Positions 1 to 10,680 of a DNA stretch of 64,000 nt are shown one piece after another. The notes below the pieces were generated by a model. That model did no database searches, was not told the DNA's origin, and saw only the letters and a list, made by a program, of their open reading frames with translations. The position numbers and the translations under genes are program-made. Origin of the DNA: Gigaspora rosea. Taxonomy: Eukaryota; Glomeromycota; Glomeromycetes; Diversisporales; Gigasporaceae. Every line of letters starts with the position of its first letter. Position 1 is the stretch's first letter. The stretch covers positions 479,369 through 543,368 of the forward strand of contig QKWP01000076.1 of the NCBI GenBank assembly GCA_003550325.1, written 5' to 3'.

Positions 1-1
1 C

Positions 2-610
2 AAGAAACAAGATAAAGGATATAACAAAGGAAAGAAATTCTCAAAAGAAAAATTCTCAAAAGATAGAAGCAGAAAAGAATTTAACAAAAAAGGAAGAACA
101 TGGAAATCCAGAGAAGATTATAAGAGATGGAAGGAATCAAAGAAAAAAAAAGACACATCCAAGCCTTTTAGAACCAAAGAAGAAAGATTCAAGAAATCAT
201 CATTTCGCCCAAAAGACTCATCAGGACAATACGAAAAGAAATATAAACCATTTAACAAAGAAAAATACAAGGATAAGAAAATGTGGTATGATCACTACAA
301 AACAGACACACATTTTACCAATAGCTGTTATAAATACTGAAAAGACGTAGAAGAAGTAGAAGGCCCAATGGTATTTAACCTTGAAAAATTAAGAGAAAAA
401 GAAGATTTTGATGAATATATCCGATTCTCAAAATTTAGAGAACAATATCATCTTGAAAATGAATACTCATCAAGTGATGAAGAATCACAATCCTATCAAG
501 AACCTGAACAGTACGAATTATCAAGCGATTCAAGCGAATCTGATGAATATAAAAGTCATAACCTTGAAAAGAAAAGCTCAGAAGAATCAGAAAATGATTA
601 TTATTTCTAA
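2..610 (+). pseudogene. Gag-like C-terminal fragment of the large LTR element
   Basis: Open frame running in from the left edge, broken once by TGA at 338-340 and ending at 608-610. Its first 110 residues are extremely rich in Lys, Arg, Phe and Ser, as in nucleocapsid regions. It then shows a W-x-D-H-Y-K-T-D-T-H-F-T-N-S-C stretch, which resembles the CxxH...H...C finger at the Gag C-terminus of many Ty3-like elements but has Tyr where the first Cys is expected. The tail (from 368) is acidic and serine-rich. The protease region follows on the same strand, the normal Gag-Pro order. The start lies outside the window. Family assignment is by order and composition, so moderate confidence. Confidence 0.5.
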
Positions 611-618
611 ACGGGAGC

Positions 619-876
619 ATGCCCAATACTCATGAACAACTCCCTAAATTAAATACAGGCTGTATTGGAGAGTATAATAACAAACATTATAATATGTATA
701 ATTATCCATATCCATATTCATGTACCAAAGAACTAGAACTATTTACCTTTAATAAAGAAAAATATTTTAATGAACCAAAATACTCTGCCTATTATAATTA
801 CGAAAAATTATTCTTTCCTGAACAAACAAAAATCAATAAGCTTAAACAAAAAGAAGCAAAAGATTTTACTTTATAG
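619..876 (+). CDS. Tyrosine-rich ORF between Gag and protease
   Basis: An 85-residue ORF starting 8 nt after the preceding stop. It is rich in Tyr, Asn and Lys (for example YNMYNYPYPYS) and matches no family I recognise. It ends in TAG at 874-876, exactly where the retropepsin frame opens in a different frame, so it may be the upstream part of a Gag-Pro polyprotein separated by a frameshift. No membrane segment or known motif is visible. Confidence 0.4.
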   Translation: MPNTHEQLPKLNTGCIGEYNNKHYNMYNYPYPYSCTKELELFTFNKEKYFNEPKYSAYYNYEKLFFPEQTKINKLKQKEAKDFTL

Positions 877-1145
877 CACTCGTAAATGGCATAATAATGG
901 AATTTAAACTAGATGAAGGATCAACTAACACGTCAATGGGAATAAATCATGCAAAAAGACTAGGATTAGAAAAAATTATATCAAAGCCAGCAATAGCAGA
1001 AGCAGTAGGAAGTGAAGTCAAAATAATAGGCAAAATAGTAGTCGACATTAAAATTAACGAATATTTAACATGTAATCTAAAAATAGACATCCTAAACACA
1101 AAATCAAAATATATCCTCCTTAGTAATAAACATCAATACAAATAG
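876..1145 (+). pseudogene. Retropepsin-like aspartic protease of the large LTR element
   Basis: The frame reads A-L-V-N-G-I-I-M-E-F-K-L-D-E-G-S-T-N-T-S-M-G, the layout of a retroelement aspartic protease N-terminus. The catalytic D-T/S-G is here D-E-G, a change at the residue after the catalytic Asp. A later I-I-G-K-I-V-V-D-I-K-I-N strand fits the family fold. In the family the enzyme cuts the Gag-Pol polyprotein as a homodimer. The frame runs on for a short way past 1145 only through a stop. Position between Gag-like and RT regions supports the call; the D-E-G change and decay of neighbours suggest it is inactive. Confidence 0.6.
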
Positions 1146-1234
1146 AAATATCAAAAGATCAAAAGAATCATACTATTCTCATTAATAATGAACCTATACA
1201 TAATCAAAGAGTTCTCATACACCAACACTACCAA

Positions 1235-2050
1235 TTGAAGCAATCCAAAAATGGTTACGGCAATGCTCGGAGGCTACTGCCAAACCTATCTGAAGTATAC
1301 TCTGAGGGTAAACCTAGTAGCAAGTTTCGAGTATCCATGTTTCACCGACGACCTTTCCTTTCTCTTAAGGCTAGTAAGAAGTTTCGAAAACCCGCGGACG
1401 AACGAAAAGGAAGTGAAGTAAAACAAGGCACCCAACCAAATATAATTAACCGAACTCACCAATCTAAAGCGATTAATGATCAAGACAAGACCCAAACAAA
1501 TAATACAGTTGGTCGGCATTACTTCCCTGGAAGTGAAGTAAAACAAGGTGCCCAACTAAGTAAAAATGAACTCACACCTAGCCAAGCATATCAATCTCAA
1601 GAAATAATAAAAATAAGAACTAAAACTAGTGTTGGGTCGCCTCTATTACATTCATGAAGTGAAGTAAAACAAGGCACCTAACCAAGTAAAATTAACGAAT
1701 TAAACAACCTAGCCAATCAGAAATTAAAAAGAATATTAACGTTGAGGCGCCATTGTCCTTACATTCACGAAGTGAAGTAAAACAAAGCGCCCAACTAAAT
1801 AAAAACATAACAAATAAACCTAAGAAATCTAATATAAATGAGAATACAGGATCAAGAAAAGAAAACAAGAGTAAAGTAAAACAAAAAAGTAAAACAAGGC
1901 ATACCAACAAAAGAAGCAAACTCCTAGGTCTAATCCCAAAAGTAAAGAAAGCAAGGCATAGGCACAGCATTACCACTTTAAAAGTGCCTAATCAACAAGA
2001 TATTCCTAGAGAACCTAAAGAACTAAGCAAGATAACTTGCAAGGAACATG
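1235..2050 (+). other. Repeat-bearing open stretches, no recognised product
   Basis: Two long, overlapping open stretches in frames 2 and 1 cover this interval without a convincing ATG for the first. Both are basic and low in hydrophobic residues and carry the S-E-V-K-Q repeats. They join the protease remnant upstream to the endonuclease IV-like segment downstream; the second continues in the same frame into that segment. I see no fold or motif. It may be a linker of a polyprotein or a later insertion. Confidence 0.35.
1410..1796 (+). repeat. Four 28-bp interspersed repeats in a lysine-rich ORF
   Basis: The block beginning gaagtgaagtaaaacaagg recurs at about 1410, 1530, 1656 and 1769, spaced 113-126 bp apart, with a degenerate trace near 1870-1900. 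Translated they give S-E-V-K-Q-G/S-A/T-Q-L/P. Most copies are preceded by another short similar block (tcgc/gcgcc followed by a ttac-containing stretch). The spacers between repeats are unlike each other. The block lies between the protease remnant and the endonuclease IV remnant and is not a recognisable domain. It could be a coding repeat or an inserted non-coding element. Confidence 0.6.
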
Positions 2051-3076
2051 AAAAGAGAATCAAATATGACTTATTTACAATATTACATATTGATTCAAGT
2101 GCACTCCAACTGTTTTATAAACAGTGTGAAAGGAACCAAAGTCGCAAGAAACTAATTGGAATAATCTGTGATGGACTATGGAAAGATATAGTCGAAGCTG
2201 TCATCCAAACTGGAAGCAATATTATACAAACCTTTGTGCAGTATATACCTGCAAAAGGAGATTTTTAAAGACAAACTTGAACAAAATCAAATAACATTGA
2301 TAAGAGGCATACCGGATATCGATAATGATATCAAAATTATTGAAGGCAATAAGCAGTCTCAATTGAACTAGTTATACACGCAACAATGAGACTCGACTTA
2401 TCGGGTAATACATATAACAAGCAAGGTAACCTAAACTGGAGAGTAACCAGAATAATAGAAGAAGTGTAAAGAGCACATAGAATTGGAGCCAGTAACTATG
2501 TACTTCATATTGGAATGGCTCGAAATAATAACAAAAGTGATGTAATACAGAACCTGCAGAAAATATTAAAACAAACAAAAGACACTGATGTCACAATATT
2601 ATTAGAAAACTCAGCAGCAAACAAATGCTATGGTGCTACAATAGAAGAACTAATAGAAATTAGATCCAAGGTTCACAAAGAAAACCGGTATAACAAAAAC
2701 CTTGCAAATGAAAAAACGATAGATAGAGTCAAGTTGTGTTTTGGTACACAACATTATTTTGTAGCAGGAGCAGGTAGAACAACAAAAGACTATAAAAAAG
2801 TCTTAGACAAGTATGGAAAAAATATCCAACTTTGCCACATAAACAATGTGGTTTGCACTAGAAGAATGAAGACAAAAACGACCGTATATACGAGATTAAA
2901 GAAACAATCTTTGGAAGTGGACATGACATTCACGAACACCTGCTAATGGGATTATTACCCCAAGAAATATTCAAAACCATGGTGCAACAATGTAAAGGAG
3001 CTGCAATACTAGAAACACCCAGAAAGAAAGACTGGGATAAACAAGAACAAATAAAGGAAGTACAAACGCTGAGATA
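2050..3076 (+). pseudogene. Endonuclease IV (Nfo/Apn1)-like AP endonuclease remnant
   Basis: Successive frames carry the landmarks of the TIM-barrel AP endonuclease family in order. There is D-G-L-W-K-D-I-V-E-A-V near 2170, like the sGGlxnAvexA start, then Y-V-L-H-I-G near 2505, I-L-L-E-N-S-A near 2600, R-V-K-L-C-F-G-T-Q-H near 2730 (family R-V-G-x-C-x-D-T-x-H), L-C-H-I-N-N near 2835, D-I-H-E-H near 2925 and A-I-L-E-T-P near 3005. Family members cut DNA at abasic sites using three Zn ions. Most metal ligands are visible, but the Asp of the D-T-x-H motif is Gly and there are at least three frame breaks plus a TAG at 3075. It lies between protease and RT, an unusual cargo for an LTR element. 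Confidence 0.72.
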
Positions 3077-3109
3077 GTATGCTATGGACATATTATCATC
3101 AGATAGAGA

Positions 3110-5038
3110 ATGAGAAAAAGAACTGTCAGACAGAATAAAGAAATTAAACGAATGGACTCAAGAAAAGGCATACAATACAGTGATCTACCAATGGAAGTTA
3201 TAAATAACTACCAAGAGAATCCAATAGATCCAATGCATTACTTAATGAATTCAATAAAAAATCTAAGCTTAGAAAGAAAAGAAAGATATCAAAATCAACA
3301 AGAAGATGAAGCAAGAAAGAACATTCATAATGATAAAATAGGACAAATAACCTATAAAATTAATTAAGTTAGAAACAAATATTCACCTCAAATTAAACCA
3401 TCTATATCCAAAAAGAAAAATAAATCACCTACATCCCCATCATTCTCAAATATATGGAATAAAACAAATAATGATTTAGAAGAAATCAAAAGAATACAAG
3501 AAGAAAATGATTTAAAAGAACTTGTAACAGACCTAGAAAGACTAATGGAAGATATAGCAGATATAGAAACAAAATATCTAAAATTAACAAGAATGAATGG
3601 AAAAGATGTACATAAAAATTGGAAAATGATACAGGAAATACTCACGTTACCAGAAGAAGTAAGGAACTACCCTGGAACTGAACGAGAAAAACTTTGGAAT
3701 GCAATCCAATGGACTGATAGACAAAATGAAATAACACAAGAATCCATAAAAAGAGAAGTAAGAAGGAAGGAGATAGAATACCAAAAAGATGTAGAAAAAC
3801 AATTAAATACAACATTAGACAAATACAGAAGAATGCAAGAATTTGAAAAACAGGCTATACAACACTAGCTACTTCAAACATCAGTGACAAACCCAAACGC
3901 AGAAATTAGAAATCAAGCAGAGATAAAATATAATGAGTTTATGAGAGAAAGCCTGAAAAGCCCAAAAATAACACAGAAAACACCTATAAAAATAGAAACA
4001 GATGAAGACCTTTTCAAAGCATTAAGAAAAGAAGATGAAGAATTAAAAGAAATAGCTAAGGAAAGAAAACAAAAGGAAGAAGAAATAAAGAAAACAGTAG
4101 ACTTGGACTTGGATAACGAAAGTGACCTAGAAGATAAAAATATCCAAAAAGAACATGATAGATTTATGAAAACTCTTAGCAAAAGTGAAGGAAAACAGTC
4201 AGGCCTAGGACCAGACTATCAAAGATTTAGAGAAGCAAATCTCAGACCAGAAATTAATAAACCAAATAAAAAAGACTCATTAAGGCCCTTAATGATAAAT
4301 AATGAAGTGACAAAACACTCACATTCAAAGAAATCAAGTATCAGTAGCATGGCCAGTACCAGTAGTATACCCAGTATACACTTAAACAATCAACCAACCA
4401 TAGTACCTACTGACTATGAGGAAACATATGAAGTAGACAATAATGGAAACCTTCACAAACAAGAAGATATAGAAATAGAAGAGAATAATAATATATACAA
4501 CTTTAATCAACAATCTAATGAAGAAATCCAAGAAAATCAGAACCAAGAGAGTACTAATATATTCGCAAAAGGATATAATTACATGTTCGGAAGTAAGAAA
4601 AATGACCTGAAAGAAAATATAATAAAGAAACAAGCTATGAGAAACATAGAAAGTGAACAAAATAACTCAGACTTCGTTAGAAGAAGAAAAATATCTACTG
4701 AAAGAAGAACAAATAAAAACAGGAATAGAGAAACTTGGCAACAAGTCAAAGAAAGAGATGATCAAAAACTTAAAGAAGAATATGAACAAATGCAAGCACA
4801 AAAAGAACTAAAACGACAAGAAGAATTAAATAAAATAAATGAACAATACAAAGAACAACCTTATAATCAAGAAGGATTAGAAATTGTAATAGATGAAGGC
4901 TCACAATCACTATTTATGAGACCTACATCAGGAAGATCTAGCACACCAGTACTATCAAAAGATGAAACCTCTTTTGGATACTATAGTAGTAATGATAATA
5001 TAATCATTATAAAGACAATAATAAACTATTTAATATAG
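3110..5038 (+). pseudogene. Long charged coiled-coil protein preceding RT
   Basis: A single reading frame (frame 2) runs about 640 codons and is interrupted only by TAA at 3365-3367 and TAG at 3866-3868. It is very rich in Lys, Glu, Asn and Gln with heptad-like stretches (for example around 3490-3560, 4020-4100 and 4740-4850), and has Ser-rich linkers near 4320-4380. No enzyme motif is seen. Its end overlaps the start of the RT frame: frame 1 is open from about 4993, so passage from one to the other needs a -1 shift in 4993-5038. By position it may be a structural or Gag-like polyprotein part. Confidence 0.55.
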
Positions 5039-7080
5039 AAGTTAAAGAAATTAAAAATGAACCAATAAAAATAAAGAAAAGAACTAAAATAAGCATACAC
5101 GAAGAATTAGGACATATACCTAATGAAATTAGAAGACATATAATACCAACACTAGGAACAGGAACACCATTAAAAACAGAAAAGGAATGTATATTAAGAC
5201 CACATATATGGACACCAATAAAAATAGACAAAAAAGGATACTATTTAGTAACAATGCCAATACATATTGCCAAAGAAGGAATATGTATACAACCTGGAAT
5301 AGTTAATGATCGCCAGATATGGGCAATCAATTATACAAATAAAGCAAAGAAAATACATGAAAAACAACATATTGGAAATATAAAAACTATAAGAGAAATA
5401 TTCAATTTCCATAAGTATGAAATGGAAATCGACAAAAAAGAAATTCCGGAAAAAGAAAGATTAAAAATCTTAATAAATAATACTCACGAAAAGTATAAAC
5501 ATGTGATGAAACCAATATTTGAAAGATATATTCAAATATTCAGAAGAAAAATAGAAAAAGGAACATTCTTTAATAAGGAAATGTTTGAAGAAATAACATT
5601 AGACCTTACAATACCTGAAAAAGATATACCTTTTAAGGTAAAAGCTAATAAAATCAAACAATATTCTAAAGACCAAATAGAGCAAGCAGATAAATTATAC
5701 AAAGAAAGTGAACATATTGAACCATCCAAATCAACTTGGATGTCACCATTAGTAATAGTACCAAAACCTGACGGCAGCTATAGAGCCGCAGTAGATTACT
5801 CAAACCTCAACAAATATCTAAAGGACGATCCCTATAAAATACCTAATATTAATGTCTTGCTACAAAAGCTTGCAAGCCATAAAATTTTTTCTACCTGTGA
5901 TTTTAAGAGTGCCTTTTATCAGTTTCCTCTTAGAAAAACTGATCAACATAAAACTGCTATATTTTTTCCTGGTAAAGGAAAATACGAGTTTAATAAATGC
6001 TCCATGGGAATTAAAACAGCACCTGCATATATGATGCGCTATATATATGAATTGTTTAGAGACTATCCATTTGTATACGTATATATGGATGACCTAACAA
6101 TTGCATCAGACAATATTAAAGACCACATTAAACATATTCAAATGGTGTTGAACGCATAAAAAAGGGGACAATGACACTCAAAGCAGAAAAATGTGAATTT
6201 ATTAAAGAAGAGATAATGATCTTAAATCACAAAGTATCTTATGGAAAAATATCACCGAATCAAGTGAAAATAAAAGAAGTCAAGAAGTTAAACCACCTAC
6301 AGATGTACCAGTAGTTAGAAAATTTACAGGATTCATGAATTACTTTAGAAGATTTATTAGGAACTTTGCTATAATAGCTGCACCAATATATGACCTATTA
6401 AAGAAAAATAAGAAGTTTGTTTGGACTGATGAATGCCAAAAAGCATTCGAAGAGCTCAAAGACAAAGTGTAGAATGCAATAGCTTTAACCATCCAAAGAA
6501 AGGATATCAATTGATCTTAGAAACAAACGCCTCAGATAATGGAATAGGTGCAGTACTAAAACAAATTAATCCTGAACTAGCATATTATAAAACTAAAGAA
6601 GCACGTAAAAATGGAACTAAAGAAGATAAAGACCTAACTAAATCCGAAGAAGAAGTAATATAATTTGGATCACATTCCCTTACACAGAGTCAAAGACTAT
6701 GGGGATCCACACAAAAAGAACTTTATGCGATATATTTCTATTTAAAGAACTGGAGACATTACATTGAAAATAAACTAATCATCATACGAACAGATAATAC
6801 AGGAGTTGCTAAAGCAGGAAAAATGCCAAGAAATCAGACCATGGAATCTTGGAAGTTAGAAATAGATGGAAATTACAACATCTAAGAGATACAATATATT
6901 AAAGGATCAACAAATAATGTATCAGATTGGCTTAGCAGACATATGGGACCAATCGAGAACCAAGAATCAATTAAACCAAAAGCAGAAATTATTAAAGAAA
7001 TGAAACCTATAAAAGAACCACCATCTGGACTCAAAATCAACAAAGCATTTGGGAGTAAACAAGTATTATTTGATCTCTAA
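4993..7080 (+). pseudogene. Reverse transcriptase-RNase H of the large LTR element
   Basis: Ty3/gypsy-type polymerase order. A beta-rich pre-RT segment with Q-P-G-I-V precedes the RT. RT motifs are S-T-W-M-S-P-L-V-I-V-P-K-P-D-G-S-Y-R near 5735, F-S-T-C-D-F-K-S-A-F-Y-Q near 5890, F-N-K-C-S-M-G-I-K near 5990, and catalytic V-Y-M-D-D near 6080. The frame breaks at 6159 and continues in another with the connection domain (F-M-N-Y-F-R-R-F-I). RNase H follows: E-T-N-A-S-D-N-G-I-G near 6520 (family D-A-S), S-T-Q-K-E-L-Y-A near 6715, I-R-T-D-N-T near 6785, and N-V-S-D-W-L-S-R near 6920. Several stops (for example at 6469, 6661 and 6883) make it a pseudogene. No rve integrase follows; an IS1595-type transposase does. 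Confidence 0.9.
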
Positions 7081-7081
7081 A

Positions 7082-8019
7082 ATGGCAAGCCTAATAACGC
7101 CAATACCGCCCTTGTACCAAGTAAAAGAAATAATTGAAAACGAATCAAGATGCTTGGAATACTACAAGATCTATCAGTACTACCAAGGACCATGACTTGT
7201 ATTTACTGTAACAACCCAAATATGAATTTTGATGACAAAGAATACACATTTAATTGCGGAAAAAGAGAATGCTGAAAAAGAATATCAATCTTCAATGGAA
7301 CAATATTTTCAAATGTCAAATTGAAATGTAACCAAATAATGGAATTAAGCTATTTTTGGTTAAGTAAAGCAACACGTAAACAACTCAATATTTATACCAA
7401 CATTACACCCACCAACATCACAAGATGGACACAAATCTTTAGAACTGTTATCACTCAAGAAATAAAAATTAGTAAAACAAAAATAGGAGAACCAGATATC
7501 ATTGAAGAAATAGACGAATCTTTGTTTTACAAATATCATCAAAATAAAACGAAACAACTATGGGTATTTGGAGGAATTGAAAGAACTAAAGAAAAACAAA
7601 TATTTGCACAAATTTGTAAGAACCGTACAGCTGATACCCTACTAGGCCTAATCCAGAAATACGTACACCCTGGATCGATAATCTACTCAGACATGTTTAA
7701 AAGTTATGATCAGATTTACTCATGCCTAGGGATACGGCACCACCAAATAAATCACAGCCAAGGAATGACAATGATTGATTATAATGAAACCTCAAACGAA
7801 TTAAAAATCTACCACACCAATAATATTGAAGCAACATGGCGCGTGTTAAAAGACACGATACCAAAAAGGAATCGGAATAAAGATGACCTACCAAAATATT
7901 TACTTGAATAAATTTGGTGTAGACAAAATAAACAACACCTATGGAATGCGTATATTGAATGTTTACAAAACAAATATGAAGATATCATTGAACTTATTGA
8001 AGGATATGATACTGAGTAA
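7082..8019 (+). pseudogene. ISXO2/IS1595-type (Merlin-like) DDE transposase
   Basis: An ATG directly follows the RT-RNase H stop (TAAAATGG). The N-terminus carries a zinc-ribbon-like pair, C-I-Y-C near 7200 and C-G-K-R-E-C near 7257, followed by I-F-N-G-T-I-F-S near 7290. The DDE core is I-D-E-S-L-F near 7510, I-Y-S-D-M-F-K-S-Y near 7680 and H-T-N-N-I-E-A-T-W near 7812, the D/D/E pattern of the ISXO2-like and eukaryotic Merlin families. Frame breaks near 7190, a TGA at 7273 and a TAA at 7909 show decay. The family inserts DNA by cut-and-paste. Here it sits exactly where an LTR element keeps its integrase. Alternative: a Merlin element inserted by chance, but I find no terminal inverted repeats around it. 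Confidence 0.85.
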
Positions 8020-8171
8020 CCCTTATTACAAATCAATAATAAATAAAAAGAAAATCAGAAATTATAAAAGTACACTCCACTAAACTAGCTTAAAGGATAA
8101 TTTGAACTTACAGGAAAAACTAAAGAAACCCTGAAATAAACAAGAACTACAAATCGAACTCTGAATTCAAA

Positions 8172-8998
8172 ATGAACCCCCAAGGAACTGGAAACTACTA
8201 CTGCAAGAAGTGTGACCTTTATGTCGAAAATCCCAAAAGGCATCAATGCAAATATAACATAATTTAATCAGCCCTTGAAGAGATTCAACACGTCCAAGAT
8301 TGGAAAGAGAAAATGACTCAAGAAATCAGAAATGAACTTGGACTCAACAACGGACCTTACAAAGGAAAAGAAAAGGAAACCTTTTATGAAATTAAAGAAA
8401 AACAAAAGAATTTAGGAAAATATACTTGCAACATCTGCAAACAGCCTGGACATACTAATCGATATAGCCCAGAGAATAAATGTTATAAATGTCACGAAAA
8501 AGGTCATAAAGCACGTGACTGCCTTGAAGCAAGAAACAGAAATGATCAACCGATCAATATCAATAACAGTAGTACCAATGCGACCGCGTCAAACTCTAAT
8601 TACTGTACCTATTGTAAACAACTGGACATGAAAACTATCAATGCAGAACTTCTAGACTCCTGAAAGAGAATGCAAACCTCTTTTCCAAATGCAACCCTGA
8701 AAGAATTATCCAAAGAAGAGAAAAACATACTAACTGGACCACATACAATGAACAACATGATAAACATCACTGTTGTAGAAAAGAATGCAACAGACCAACT
8801 GCTAAAGAAGATCTTTATTACATCAAAGGATTATTTACAGACCCATATTCGTTACAAGTAATTTACATTAAAGAAANTGTTGTAGAAAAGAATGCAACAG
8901 ACCAACTGCTAAAGAAGATCTCTATTATATCAAAGGATTATTTACAGACCCATATTCGTTACAAGTAATTTACATTAAAGAAACTCTTTATTGTAAAG
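8172..8998 (+). pseudogene. Zinc-knuckle protein (three CCHC-type motifs)
   Basis: Begins with a C-x2-C-x8-H-x2-C finger (C-K-K-C...H-Q-C, 8200-8250). After a stop at 8265 it runs into C-N-I-C-K-Q-P-G-H (last Cys replaced by Tyr), C-Y-K-C-H-E-K-G-H-K-A-R-D-C near 8480 (a perfect CX2CX4HX4C knuckle) and a third knuckle near 8605. A one-base change near 8622 breaks the third knuckle; in the shifted frame it reads C-T-Y-C-K-Q-P-G-H-E. The tail has H-C-C-R-K-E-C. CCHC knuckles bind single-stranded nucleic acid and are usual in Gag nucleocapsids; here they are downstream of pol. Confidence 0.65.
8772..8982 (+). repeat. 105-bp direct duplication joined by an N
   Basis: 8772-8876 and 8878-8982 are the same 105-bp sequence with about two differences, separated by an undetermined base at 8877. 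The junction at an N suggests a badly closed assembly gap, though a real tandem duplication is possible. It falls in the 3' part of the zinc-knuckle ORF. Confidence 0.85.
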
Positions 8999-8999
8999 G

Positions 9000-9170
9000 A
9001 TGTATTCTGAAATGCATGAAGCACTAGACTTTAAAGACCCCAGAAGCAAAAAGCACTTTACATCAGAACTAGGACAAGGCAAGAAAACTATTTGCCGACT
9101 TTGTGAAAACCTAATATCACCAGAAAAATGGAAAGCCATGATGGAATGCATTTCTGTAGCAAAGAAATAA
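9000..9170 (+). CDS. Small cysteine-containing ORF (56 aa)
   Basis: An intact ATG ORF, too short for most ORF callers, with I-C-R-L-C-E-N and a later M-E-C. The CxxC and following Cys suggest a small zinc-binding tail. It probably was the C-terminus of the preceding zinc-knuckle protein, since both are Cys-rich and adjacent. It ends 10 nt before the next ATG. Confidence 0.4.
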   Translation: MYSEMHEALDFKDPRSKKHFTSELGQGKKTICRLCENLISPEKWKAMMECISVAKK

Positions 9171-9180
9171 ATTCGCTCAA

Positions 9181-10227
9181 ATGATCTTTAACAATATGAA
9201 TCTTATTAAAGAAAGATTAACAAACCAACAACTTGATAATAGAATCAGAAATTACACCCGAAACAGTACAAATATTTCATATAACATCAATGAATCACAA
9301 ATTAAAAGAATTATCAGATACATGATGCAATACAAAGAAAACATGAACAAATGGCACCATGAAGACAAAGACTTCAAAAGTATAAATAATGAATATAATA
9401 ATGATACACATAATGACCTTGGAATTGATGAAAACTCTAGACCTATTAGAATCAATTTCTTTACAAGAATATATGGACAAGATTATTATAATGAAGAACT
9501 AACCTTAGAAGAATATGAAGAGTTAATAGATGAAGACGAAGACCCTGAATTGCACGAAGCAAAACTTTTATCTATAAACCAAGATGTCAGAACCAAACCA
9601 ATGACAAATAAAGAAATACGTGAAGAAATGGAAAAAGCAAAAGAACTCTTAAAAGACCAAGGATACATATCACTCTGCAAGGAACGCCTAATGCCTAAAG
9701 AAAAGAATTCAGTAGGACATTGTGAAGAATGTCAAAAAGAAATTGACGCAAAAGCCATTAACCTTCTTATAGAAGAAGAATCCAAAGAGAAATCTATTGA
9801 TAAATCAAGACAAGAAGATCTAAAAGAAATGTGCAATGAAGCCCGAAAAGACAATGAATTGTATAAAAAACAAACTGAAGAACAAGATCAAATGGATTTT
9901 GAAGAAGAAATCAAAGAAATCCCACGATCAAGACCTACCTCGCCAGAATATAATAATCGAAAGATTAAAGAATTATACGCTATATTCGGACTAATGGCAG
10001 AACAACAATTCAAACTCACACAAGAAAATAAGACCCTTGCCAGAAGAATTACAATTTTGGAGCAGTCGACCCTAGATCTCCAAAATGAAAACCAAAAATT
10101 AAAAAGGAAATTGAAAGACACTCAAGAACACATAAACCTTGAAGATCTATCAGAAGATGAAACTGATGAGATGAAATGCGCAAAACAATTCAGAAGCCAC
10201 AAAACCAAATACAACAATAGATTCTGA
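9181..10227 (+). CDS. Intact 348-residue coiled-coil protein
   Basis: The longest undamaged ORF of the large element. It starts 10 nt after the previous stop. The N-terminal third is basic and Asn-rich; a central acidic part follows. C-E-E-C near residue 180 is a lone CxxC. The C-terminal 90 residues (from about 10,000) form a clear leucine/isoleucine heptad coiled coil (L-A-R-R-I-T-I-L-E-Q-S-T-L-D-L). There is no signal peptide or membrane segment. Function is unknown; by family habit such a protein could be a structural or assembly factor of the element. Confidence 0.65.
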   Translation: MIFNNMNLIKERLTNQQLDNRIRNYTRNSTNISYNINESQIKRIIRYMMQYKENMNKWHHEDKDFKSINNEYNNDTHNDLGIDENSRPIRINFFTRIYGQDYYNEELTLEEYEELIDEDEDPELHEAKLLSINQDVRTKPMTNKEIREEMEKAKELLKDQGYISLCKERLMPKEKNSVGHCEECQKEIDAKAINLLIEEESKEKSIDKSRQEDLKEMCNEARKDNELYKKQTEEQDQMDFEEEIKEIPRSRPTSPEYNNRKIKELYAIFGLMAEQQFKLTQENKTLARRITILEQSTLDLQNENQKLKRKLKDTQEHINLEDLSEDETDEMKCAKQFRSHKTKYNNRF

Positions 10228-10455
10228 ATAATTGATATAAATATTTATTAATACTTACAAATATTAAATATTCAATATATCCATATTTAACACTATTAAA
10301 AATATAAAATTTACATTGTATTATTAATATTATTTATCAATGAACTAAATGAACTAGAACAATAAAGAACTTTGAACTTATTGAACCATATTGAACAGAA
10401 AAATTATAAAAGGACTAAGAACTGAACCATGAACCTACATGCTTAAAGCATATAC
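10228..10455 (+). other. AT-rich spacer inside the large element
   Basis: About 230 bp with no ORF, near-pure A/T at 10,228-10,330, then several tgaact/gaacta repeats (10,338-10,430). It separates the Gag-Pol-transposase part from the small-ORF cassette and could hold a promoter or leader for the downstream genes. No consensus element is certain. Confidence 0.4.
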
Positions 10456-10680
10456 ATGAAAAACAAAAACACTCCAAGAAATAACAAAAGAAATACCAAA
10501 TCTTGTAACAATTGTAGAAACGAACATATACGTTGCAATTATTCAAAAAAGAAAATACTTGTGACCACTACAAGTAGAAAGCAATCTCTTGTCAAAATAC
10601 TAAATTCTATAAACCACGAGGACCTCAACCAAAGAAAAAGGACCATACCCTAAACCAAATACTGAACCACTAAGTACATG
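10456..10680 (+). pseudogene. Zn(II)2Cys6-like small protein, frameshifted
   Basis: C-N-N-C-R-N-E-H-I-R-C near residue 17 has the C-x2-C-x6-C of a fungal binuclear zinc cluster. A one-base shift near 10,555 leads into a frame with T-C-D-H-Y and later S-C, then K-P-R-G-P-Q-P-K-K-K-D, a linker style common after such clusters. One of the six Cys appears replaced by Tyr and an in-frame stop is present in the second frame. In the family this domain binds DNA. It ends at the ATG of the next ORF. Confidence 0.45.

Noticed and set aside
7082..8019. Independent Merlin transposon inserted in the LTR element
   Set aside because: I found no inverted repeats at its borders, and its ATG directly follows the RNase H stop. 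Not excluded, but less likely than being part of the element.
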